A DNA stretch of 5,733 nt from a bacterium (lineage in GTDB: Bacteria; Planctomycetota; Planctomycetia; Pirellulales; Pirellulaceae): the NCBI GenBank assembly GCA_030432015.1, contig JAUIHJ010000556.1, positions 1-5,733 on the forward strand. The letters are read 5' to 3'. The notes under the pieces were generated by a model that searched no databases, was not told the DNA's origin, and saw nothing but the letters and a program-made list of their open reading frames with translations. Position 1 is the first letter of the stretch, and each line of letters opens with the position of its first letter. Below, piece after piece: positions 1 through 4,612 of the stretch. Position numbers and translations under genes: made by a program.

Positions 1-321
1 GTCGACCTTTTTCGCGTCCAGGGTTATCTCGTAATTCGTGCGCGGCAGGTTTTTGCCGGTGTACGTGATGCCGGTCAGGGGCGAGCCGAATCCTAAGTCG
101 ATCTCGCCATCCGCCGCGGCGACATCACCTTCGCCCCCAAAATTGGTGATCTTCCAATCCGTCAAGGTCCGGCCGTCAAATAGATCACGCCAGACGACGT
201 CCTTTTCGTGCTTTTCGTTCTCACCGGACGGACCGCTATCGTCGGCACCCGCCAGCGGGCCGAACACGGCGTGCATGATCACAACGAGGGAAAGAAAAAC
301 CGAATAGGAGGATCGTGGCAT
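1..321 (-). CDS. Secreted DUF1080 (3-keto-disaccharide hydrolase type) protein, N-terminal part
   Basis: The minus-strand frame opens with ATG at 321-319 and stays open to the window edge, giving 107 residues; the rest of the gene lies to the left. Residues 1-26 look like a Sec signal peptide: Arg3, a hydrophobic core at about 8-20, then PLAGA before Asp27, so cleavage after Ala26 is likely. A short charged linker (about 27-41) follows. The mature start, WRDLFDGRTLTDWK (about 44-57), then ITNFGGEGDV, GFGSPLTGITYTG and LPRTNYEI, is the typical opening of the DUF1080 / 3-keto-disaccharide hydrolase family, a jelly-roll, concanavalin-like fold greatly expanded in planctomycetes and linked to sugar or glycoside breakdown outside the cytoplasm. 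The start is supported by GGGAG five bases upstream (327-331). Catalytic residues are not assessable because the C-terminal part is missing. Family call is firm; substrate is unknown. Confidence 0.88.
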   Translation of the reverse strand, partial: MPRSSYSVFLSLVVIMHAVFGPLAGADDSGPSGENEKHEKDVVWRDLFDGRTLTDWKITNFGGEGDVAAADGEIDLGFGSPLTGITYTGKNLPRTNYEITLDAKKVD

Positions 322-326
322 CGTGG

Positions 327-331
327 CTCCC
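327..331 (-). promoter_or_regulatory. Ribosome binding site of the DUF1080 gene
   Basis: Read on the minus strand this is GGGAG, five bases before the ATG at 321-319. It supports that start codon. It directly abuts the inner end of the inverted repeat at 331-361, so folding of the leader could affect its access. Confidence 0.5.
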
Positions 332-361
332 AAGAATTGAGTGGTGATTGGGGAATTCTTG
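331..361. repeat. 8-bp perfect inverted repeat in the DUF1080 leader
   Basis: CAAGAATT at 331-338 and AATTCTTG at 354-361 are perfect reverse complements separated by 15 bp, so the half-sites are 23 bp apart centre to centre, about two helical turns. In DNA this spacing suits a dimeric regulator on one face of the helix. In the minus-strand transcript it could fold as an AU-rich hairpin ending at the ribosome binding site. Which of these applies, or neither, cannot be told from sequence. Confidence 0.45.
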
Positions 362-362
362 A

Positions 363-390
363 TTGCCTGATCCTAACCATGAGGTATACA
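363..390 (+). promoter_or_regulatory. Candidate sigma-70-type promoter for the vanZ-like gene
   Basis: TTGCCT at 363-368 (4 of 6 matches to TTGACA) and TATACA at 385-390 (4 of 6 to TATAAT) are 16 bp apart. Transcription would start near 397 and leave a leader of about 108 bases before the vanZ-like ATG at 505. Moderate match only; planctomycete promoter consensus is not well enough known to me to be sure. Confidence 0.3.
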
Positions 391-399
391 CTTTTGCAA
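370..399 (-). promoter_or_regulatory. Weak candidate promoter for the DUF1080 gene
   Basis: On the minus strand TTGCAA (399-394) and TAGGAT (375-370) are 18 bp apart, each matching 4 of 6 consensus bases. It overlaps the plus-strand candidate, so the two divergent genes could compete for polymerase. Transcription would begin near 363, placing the inverted repeat at 331-361 at the very 5' end of the message. Weak call. Confidence 0.2.
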
Positions 400-504
400 T
401 CACTTGCCTGCTGGACTCACGTTAGCGAAATTCCCATGTCGCCGAATGTCCCGCCCCGCCAGATTCTTCGCGGCGGCTGATTTGGCTCTTCAATTGGACC
501 CTCC

Positions 505-912
505 ATGGTTTCAAGAATGCGTCGTGCCGCAATCGGGCTGATGGGTGCCTATTGGCTGGCGATGTTTGTGGGGACGCATCTCCCGATTTCCACCAAGGGG
601 ATGGGGAACGGTGGCGACAAGGGCCTGCATTTCCTGGCATTCGCCGGCCTCGCACTGCTGATGTCGATCGGAGTTGGTGGATGGCGCCCCACATGGCGGA
701 CCTTCTTCATGGTCCTGTTGGCCGCCCTGACGTACGCGGGCATCGACGAGTTTTCTCAAATGCTGGTCGGTCGCCACTGCGATTTCTGGGACTGGCTGGC
801 CGATGGCGTGGGTACCGTTTTCGGTCTGGCGACTTATGCGAGCATCTGCCTCATCCGCAAGCACCGGCCGCAGCCAAACCGCCGCCCCGAGCCGGAAATC
901 GCGCTCCGATAG
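505..912 (+). CDS. VanZ-like integral membrane protein
   Basis: A 135-residue protein with four predicted membrane helices at about 8-26, 41-58, 65-80 and 98-117, and a basic C-terminal tail (RKHRPQPNRRP), matching the small single-domain VanZ-like family. The conserved polar signature is present: DKxxHF (Asp38, Lys39, His42) at the start of helix 2, DExxQ (Asp81, Glu82, Gln85) after helix 3, Arg90, and DFxDWLADGxG (Asp93, Asp96, Asp100) leading into helix 4. The family is named after the teicoplanin-resistance accessory protein VanZ, but most members, including those in planctomycetes, have no established function. Nothing nearby points to glycopeptide resistance. The ATG at 505 has no good Shine-Dalgarno; the in-frame ATG at 517 is an alternative and would keep all helices. 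It is divergent from the DUF1080 gene and 176 bp upstream of ispD. Confidence 0.85.
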   Translation: MVSRMRRAAIGLMGAYWLAMFVGTHLPISTKGMGNGGDKGLHFLAFAGLALLMSIGVGGWRPTWRTFFMVLLAALTYAGIDEFSQMLVGRHCDFWDWLADGVGTVFGLATYASICLIRKHRPQPNRRPEPEIALR

Positions 913-930
913 TGAATGGCAGGGTGGCGC

Positions 931-980
931 CGTCGCGCCTCGCGACGCCGTGGTGGCCTCGGACACGATTCCGAGACCAC
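931..980 (+). terminator. Two tandem GC hairpins after the vanZ-like gene
   Basis: The first hairpin pairs CGTCGCG (931-937) with CGCGACG (941-947) over a 3-base loop. The second pairs CTCGGA (958-963) with TCCGAG (970-975) and, beyond a 3-base bulge on one side, GTGGT (950-954) with ACCAC (976-980). They begin 19 bases after the stop codon. There is no T-run, so this is not a canonical intrinsic terminator; it could slow polymerase, protect the 3' end or assist Rho-dependent ending. Confidence 0.35.
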
Positions 981-993
981 ACCGCTGTGCAGG

Positions 994-1021
994 TTGACGG
1001 GCGGACAAATTGCCAAACAAT
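994..1021 (+). promoter_or_regulatory. Candidate sigma-70-type promoter for ispD
   Basis: TTGACG at 994-999 (5 of 6) and AACAAT at 1016-1021 (4 of 6) are 16 bp apart. It lies after the tandem hairpins and gives a leader of about 60 bases before ispD, a sensible position for an independent ispD promoter. Confidence 0.35.
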
Positions 1022-1076
1022 GGGGCGTTGAGTCGGATTCCCCAGTCGGATCCGCCAGAGACGCCGTGTTTGGACC

Positions 1077-1084
1077 GGAGAGAG
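1077..1084 (+). promoter_or_regulatory. Ribosome binding site of ispD
   Basis: GGAGAGAG ends four bases before the ATG at 1089, with its GGAG core eight bases away. It is the clearest Shine-Dalgarno in the window and fixes the ispD start. Confidence 0.6.
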
Positions 1085-1088
1085 ACCC

Positions 1089-1829
1089 ATGGCCAAGTTC
1101 GCAGTCGTGCTGGCCGCTGCAGGCAAGAGCAGTCGTTTTCAGGACACGCATTATAAGAAGCCATTTGTGCCGCTCAGGGACCGCGCAGTCTGGCTGCATA
1201 GCGCGGAAAAATTTCTTAATCGCGATGATGTGATTCAAGTGATGATCGTGATTGCACCGGAGGATCGCGAGCGATTTATGGACTCGTTTGGCGCCAACGT
1301 CGCCATTCTGGGAGTCGACGTCGTCGAAGGGGGGCAGGAGCGCACCGACTCGGTCGCCAACGCACTAGAACGCCTCAATGACCAGGCCGAATATGTCGCA
1401 ATCCACGATGCCGCGCGACCGTGCCTGGCTGCCGAGTGGATCGATCACGTTTTCCTGAAGGCAGCCACCACCGGCGCAGCCATGCTGGCGATCCCGATTA
1501 CTGGCACGGTTAAACGCGTCGGGGCCAAAGGCGTCATTGAGGCGACCGTCCCCAGGGAAGGGCTGTGGGAAGCGCAGACGCCACAGGTCTTTCGACGGGA
1601 TATCTTGCTGAAAGCCTATGCGAGTCGAGGCGGTCAATCGGCAACCGACGACGCGGAAATCGTGCAACGGAGCGGTCACCCCGTTTCGGTTGTCAACGGG
1701 TCGCCGATCAACCTGAAGATCACGACCAAGGAGGACCTCAGGCTTGCCGCACACGCGCTGGACGCGCTACCGAAACCAAAACTGCCGGGTATGGCCCATC
1801 CGTTTGCGGACGATAACCTGTTTCGATGA
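1089..1829 (+). CDS. ispD: 2-C-methyl-D-erythritol 4-phosphate cytidylyltransferase
   Basis: This cytoplasmic enzyme transfers CMP from CTP to 2-C-methyl-D-erythritol 4-phosphate, the third step of the MEP route to isoprenoids. The 246-residue length fits the family. Key positions can be matched by eye to the E. coli enzyme: Arg16 and Lys23 of the nucleotide loop (E. coli Arg20, Lys27), GGxERxDSV at 81-89, HDAARP with Asp107 (Asp106), Thr140 followed by KR (Thr140), Arg156 (Arg157), TPQ with Thr164 (Thr165), TDDAE at 186-190, and NLKIT with Lys210 (Lys213). Two differences stand out: the glycine-rich loop reads AAGKSSRF rather than the AAGxGxR type, and the Asp before Thr140 is Gly139. From memory, planctomycete IspD proteins share the unusual loop. 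All catalytic residues remain, so activity is expected. A C-terminal extension of about 20 residues (PKPKLPGMAHPF...) is proline-rich. ispF is not adjacent. Confidence 0.93.
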   Translation: MAKFAVVLAAAGKSSRFQDTHYKKPFVPLRDRAVWLHSAEKFLNRDDVIQVMIVIAPEDRERFMDSFGANVAILGVDVVEGGQERTDSVANALERLNDQAEYVAIHDAARPCLAAEWIDHVFLKAATTGAAMLAIPITGTVKRVGAKGVIEATVPREGLWEAQTPQVFRRDILLKAYASRGGQSATDDAEIVQRSGHPVSVVNGSPINLKITTKEDLRLAAHALDALPKPKLPGMAHPFADDNLFR

Positions 1830-1991
1830 AATGTGTGATGCGGCGCATGCCTCGCGTGCAGCGAACCTTTCTTGCCAGACATCCACTTTTCAACTGACGC
1901 TGCGGCCTACCCAGAATCACCCTAGCATCCCGTCATGCCGTGGCCGCGGCCGCGATCAACCGAATCCACTTTTTACCGAGCATCCCCTTCC
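1830..1991. other. ispD-tyrS intergenic gap, no clear signals
   Basis: These 162 bases hold no supported gene, no convincing promoter pair and no hairpin with a T-run. The only visible structure is a perfect 10-bp palindrome, GGCCGCGGCC at 1942-1951. No T-box features (stem with the AGGGTGG-type antiterminator bulge) are seen ahead of tyrS, as expected outside Firmicutes and Actinobacteria. ispD and tyrS may be co-transcribed by default or use a promoter I cannot recognise. Confidence 0.4.
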
Positions 1992-3281
1992 ATGAAGTTT
2001 GATATCTTTGCCGACTTGAGTTGGCGCGGCCTGATTCACCAGTCGACTGACGATGCCAATCTCCCCACCTGGCTTGATCAACCCAGGACCGTCTACATCG
2101 GCTTCGATCCCACTGCCGATAGCCTCCACGTGGGAAGCTTAATGCAGCTCATGCTGTTGCGGCGGTTTCAGAATGCGGGACATCGCCCGATTGCACTCGT
2201 CGGCGGCGCTACGGGAATGATCGGTGACCCTAGTGGCAAGAGCGCCGAACGCAACCTGCTGACTGTCGACACCTTGCGAGCCAATGTCGTCGGGCTGGAA
2301 AGCCAGATGCGTCGCTTTCTCGATTTCGAGGCCGGCGAAAACGGCGCCCTGCTGGTCAACAACTTCGACTGGATGCGCAAATTCAGCTACCTCGATTTCC
2401 TCCGCGATGTTGGCAAGAACTTCCCGGTCAATGTCATGCTGGCCAAAGATTCGGTGAAAGGACGCCTGGAGCGGTCCGACGCCGGGTTGAGCTACACCGA
2501 ATTCAGCTACATGTTGCTGCAGGCTTATGATTTTGCGTACTTGAACGAAATGCACGGTTGCGAACTGCAGATTGGCGGCAGCGATCAGTGGGGAAACATC
2601 ACCGCCGGCATCGACCTTGCCCGACGGATGCGGCGCGTCCAGCTGTACGGCATCACGTCACCCCTGCTTACCGACAGCGAAGGCAAGAAAATCGGCAAAA
2701 CCGAGGGGGGCACCAAGGTTTGGTTGTCGAGCGAACGGACCAGCCCCTACCTGTTTTATCAATATTGGATCAACATGCCGGACGACGATGCCGGAACGTG
2801 TCTGCGGTTCTTGACCGAGTTGCCTCGGGAAGAAATCGAAGCCCTCGATCAGGCCCGCCGTGATGAACCTCAGCGTCGCGAGAGCCAACGTCGCCTGGCG
2901 GAAGAGATAACCCGCCTCGTTCACGGAACGGAAGGACTCGCGGCGGCCCAAGGCGCGACGCAGGTCTTTTTCGGCGGCGAGATCAGCGGCCTTGCCGACC
3001 ATGAGTTGATTGAGATCTTTCCCGACGTCCCCAGCACGACGATTCCCAAGACCGATTTGGGAGGCGAGGGACTGGGCATCTTGGACGCCCTGGCTAGCGC
3101 CGGCTTGGCAAAATCCAAGGGTGAGGCACGGCGGTCAGTTCAGCAGGGCGGGATCTATGTCAACAACCGCCGCGTCACCGATCCGGAAAAGCGTCTCACG
3201 GCAGCGGACTTGGCAAGCGAAACCGTCATCGTGTTGCGGTCGGGCAAGAAGCGGTACGCCCTCTTGCGATGCCTCGGATAG
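1992..3281 (+). CDS. tyrS: Tyrosyl-tRNA synthetase
   Basis: This cytoplasmic class I aminoacyl-tRNA synthetase charges tRNA-Tyr with tyrosine using ATP. The 429 residues carry the full bacterial TyrRS layout. The Rossmann catalytic domain includes YIGFDPTADSLHVGS (35-49), with HVGS as the HIGH motif, and GGATGMIGDPSGKS (71-84). The tyrosine pocket YMLLQAYD (173-180) has Tyr173, Gln177 and Asp180. GGSDQWGN (195-202) follows, then the KMSKS-equivalent KIGKT (233-237). A helical anticodon-binding region (about 250-355) precedes a C-terminal S4 RNA-binding domain (about 362-429) with AKSKGEARR and GGIYVNNRRV. The start at 1992 is chosen because KFDIFADLSWRGLIHQSTD matches the usual TyrRS N-terminus; an in-frame ATG at 1935 would add 19 unrelated residues. 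Neither start has a good Shine-Dalgarno. The gene is intact. Confidence 0.96.
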   Translation: MKFDIFADLSWRGLIHQSTDDANLPTWLDQPRTVYIGFDPTADSLHVGSLMQLMLLRRFQNAGHRPIALVGGATGMIGDPSGKSAERNLLTVDTLRANVVGLESQMRRFLDFEAGENGALLVNNFDWMRKFSYLDFLRDVGKNFPVNVMLAKDSVKGRLERSDAGLSYTEFSYMLLQAYDFAYLNEMHGCELQIGGSDQWGNITAGIDLARRMRRVQLYGITSPLLTDSEGKKIGKTEGGTKVWLSSERTSPYLFYQYWINMPDDDAGTCLRFLTELPREEIEALDQARRDEPQRRESQRRLAEEITRLVHGTEGLAAAQGATQVFFGGEISGLADHELIEIFPDVPSTTIPKTDLGGEGLGILDALASAGLAKSKGEARRSVQQGGIYVNNRRVTDPEKRLTAADLASETVIVLRSGKKRYALLRCLG

Positions 3282-3291
3282 ACGCTGTCCA

Positions 3292-3336
3292 GCCAGGTGA
3301 TCCTGGCGCAAATTCGCCAGAATCGGCGAATCCAGG
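3292..3336 (+). other. Overlapping alternative hairpins downstream of tyrS
   Basis: Four pairings share bases here. GCCAGG (3292-3297) pairs with CCTGGC (3302-3307) over a 4-base loop. CTGGCG (3303-3308) pairs with CGCCAG (3315-3320) over 6 bases. ATTCGCC (3312-3318) pairs with GGCGAAT (3325-3331) over 6 bases. CCTGG (3302-3306) can also pair with CCAGG (3332-3336), closing a longer stem around the ATTCGCC hairpin. The pairings starting at 3302/3303 exclude one another. It begins 11 bases after the tyrS stop. No T-run follows, so a canonical intrinsic terminator is not supported, but a tyrS 3' end structure is likely. Confidence 0.45.
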
Positions 3337-3351
3337 CCCAAAACACTTGTG

Positions 3352-3380
3352 TTGACTCGACGAGCCTCCCGGATTACTAT
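3352..3380 (+). promoter_or_regulatory. Sigma-70-type promoter for the 3460 gene
   Basis: TTGACT at 3352-3357 (5 of 6 matches) and TACTAT at 3375-3380 (4 of 6) are separated by the ideal 17 bp. The predicted start near 3387 gives a leader of about 73 bases before the GTG at 3460. This is the best promoter match in the window. Confidence 0.5.
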
Positions 3381-3385
3381 TCCCT

Positions 3386-3408
3386 CGCCTTATGACCGTT
3401 AGGCGGTC
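3386..3408 (+). other. Small alternative hairpins in the leader of the 3460 gene
   Basis: GACCG (3394-3398) can pair with CGGTC (3404-3408) over a 5-base loop, and alternatively CGCCT (3386-3390) with AGGCG (3401-3405). The two pairings share bases 3404-3405 and compete. Stems are only 5 bp, so this may be chance. Confidence 0.2.
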
Positions 3409-3459
3409 CTCCTCTGGGCGTTGTGGTATTCCCACTAATCTGCTTGAGCGAGTGATTCT

Positions 3460-4236
3460 GTGCGCAGTTATGTTCGTCTGATCATTGTCGCGCTCTTTGT
3501 GCTGGCCGCCTTCATGGGTGCCGCAGCGTTCGTCCTCTATTCAGCGTCGCGGCATGAACCGAAGTTCTATCAGCAGGCCTTGCTGATCGAACCCGAGCAG
3601 CAGCGAGAGGCAGGCGATGAATTAGAGCAAAGCGTACTCGAACTGCACAATTCAGCCCGCGACGAAGGACACTGGGAGGCGATCTTTACGGAGGCGCAAA
3701 TCAACGGCTGGCTGGCCGCGGATTTGCCCGAGAAATTTCCGCAGATGCTTCCTGCCGGGACGGATCAACCACGTGTCTCCATCAATCCGGACGAGATTAA
3801 GATCGCCTGCCGGTATCAACGAGGGAAAGTCAACACCGTCGTTTCCTTCTGTCTGAGTGTGCACTTAACCACCGAGCCCAACACGCTGGCGGTCCGCGTT
3901 TCGAAGGTGCGGGCCGGCGCGCTCCCGGTTCCCCTGAAACGTTTTCTGGCACCGATTACCAAAGCGGGCGCGGACTCTGATATCGACCTGCGTTGGAGTC
4001 AGGTTGACGGCGATCCCGTCGCCCTGGTGACCGTGCCACACCAGCACGAGGACTACGCACATCGCGAGATTTACTTGGAAAGCGTCGAGATGCGGGATGG
4101 TGCGATCGCCTTGGCGGGGCGCACCCAGAAACCGGTTGATCTGCAATCCGTGATCGCCATGCGGTCGACGAGCCCGCTGACGGCGGTCATTCGTCATGCC
4201 GTGACCGAATCGGACGACGCTACGATGCAGCGGTAA
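3460..4236 (+). CDS. Membrane-anchored protein of unknown function
   Basis: A 258-residue protein starting at GTG. Residues 1-6 are basic and about 7-28 form one hydrophobic helix (LIIVALFVLAAFMGAAAFVL), so it is a signal anchor or uncleaved signal with the remaining 230 residues outside the cytoplasm. A charged, probably helical stretch (about 35-68) is followed by FTEAQINGWLAADLP (76-90), a beta-rich middle (about 103-160) with VRAGALPVPL at 150-159, and a C-terminal part with MRDGAIALAGR (211-221). I recognise this pattern only as a conserved planctomycete hypothetical type. The anchor, the 'EAQIN-WL' motif and the beta-rich extracytoplasmic body loosely recall lipid-binding families such as YpmS/DUF2140, but that is a guess. 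GTG is preferred over the ATG at 3514, which would cut the helix. GAGCGAG at 3446-3452 is a weak ribosome binding site. Its own promoter lies at 3352-3380. Its 3' end overlaps the convergent gene by 17 bp. Confidence 0.75.
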   Translation: MRSYVRLIIVALFVLAAFMGAAAFVLYSASRHEPKFYQQALLIEPEQQREAGDELEQSVLELHNSARDEGHWEAIFTEAQINGWLAADLPEKFPQMLPAGTDQPRVSINPDEIKIACRYQRGKVNTVVSFCLSVHLTTEPNTLAVRVSKVRAGALPVPLKRFLAPITKAGADSDIDLRWSQVDGDPVALVTVPHQHEDYAHREIYLESVEMRDGAIALAGRTQKPVDLQSVIAMRSTSPLTAVIRHAVTESDDATMQR

Positions 4237-4579
4237 CGGTCCAGTTTTCAGGATCGACGGCCTCCAACGTGACGGGACCGTTCCAGCGGGTACCGTCAAC
4301 ATCAAGCCGCCACTGCTGTGCCGTTTCTTCGAGCAGGGAAAACACGCCAGCGTCCCACCGAGTTACGTCGCCCCGACCGCCTGAGACAGGGCCTTCGTAG
4401 TCGAGGTAGTGCAGGCGGTGGTCGGCCAGGCGTTGGACCGACAGCCGGTGCCCCAGGCTGGGTTCGTGGAGACAGGCAAACGTTCGCAAGGCGTCTCCCC
4501 ACTCGAACATCAGGTCCCAATGGAGGGCACGGATGGAATTCGGGCCGGGCTCATGTCGCAGGATCACAAAGCGTGGCAT
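4220..4579 (-). CDS. Stand-alone LigD-type 3'-phosphoesterase domain protein
   Basis: A 119-residue protein that is essentially one DNA ligase D N-terminal (3'-phosphoesterase, PF13298-type) domain. In LigD this Mn-dependent domain trims 3'-ribonucleotides and 3'-phosphates at DNA ends. Matching by eye to Pseudomonas LigD: RH at 8-9 (His42), LHWD with His20 and Asp22 (His48, Asp50), ADHRLHY with His54 and Tyr58 (His84, Tyr88), then YEGPVSGGRGDVTRWDAG (61-78), the usual 'DYEG...G.G.V..WD.G' signature. Differences: five extra residues between His9 and His20, and Met24 where LigD has the catalytic Arg52. The metal ligands seem kept but activity is uncertain. No Ku, ligase or polymerase lies nearby. 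The upstream DUF11 gene is 33 bp away on the same strand, so co-transcription is possible. No good Shine-Dalgarno is seen before the ATG at 4579-4577. Annotated planctomycete relatives are usually called 'DNA polymerase ligase N-terminal domain protein'. Confidence 0.82.
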   Translation of the reverse strand: MPRFVILRHEPGPNSIRALHWDLMFEWGDALRTFACLHEPSLGHRLSVQRLADHRLHYLDYEGPVSGGRGDVTRWDAGVFSLLEETAQQWRLDVDGTRWNGPVTLEAVDPENWTVTAAS

Positions 4580-4612
4580 GGTGCACGAATGTAGCCCCGC
4601 GCTGCCACCGCG

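Noticed and set aside
505..912. Glycopeptide-resistance role from the VanZ name
   Set aside because: No vanA/H/X/R/S genes are nearby and VanZ-like domains are widespread with unknown function.
511..1164. 217-residue minus-strand open frame
   Set aside because: It spans the vanZ-like gene, the gap and the ispD start with a low-complexity composition typical of an antisense shadow in GC-rich DNA; no family features are seen.
1942..1951. Palindrome GGCCGCGGCC as an operator
   Set aside because: A single GC-only palindrome in GC-rich DNA is readily expected by chance, and no second copy is seen nearby.
1935..1991. Longer tyrS start at 1935 adding 19 residues
   Set aside because: The added residues (MPWPRPRSTES...) do not resemble TyrRS N-termini, while the ATG at 1992 begins the conserved region at the normal position.
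1830..1991. T-box or other tRNA-sensing leader for tyrS
   Set aside because: No T-box core sequence or terminator/antiterminator pair is visible, and the taxon is not one where T-boxes are common.
2139..2555. 138-residue minus-strand open frame inside tyrS
   Set aside because: Fully antisense to a highly conserved tyrS region; no domain or signal recognised.
3865..4305. 146-residue minus-strand open frame
   Set aside because: Antisense to the 3460 gene and overlapping the phosphoesterase gene in another frame; no recognisable protein features.
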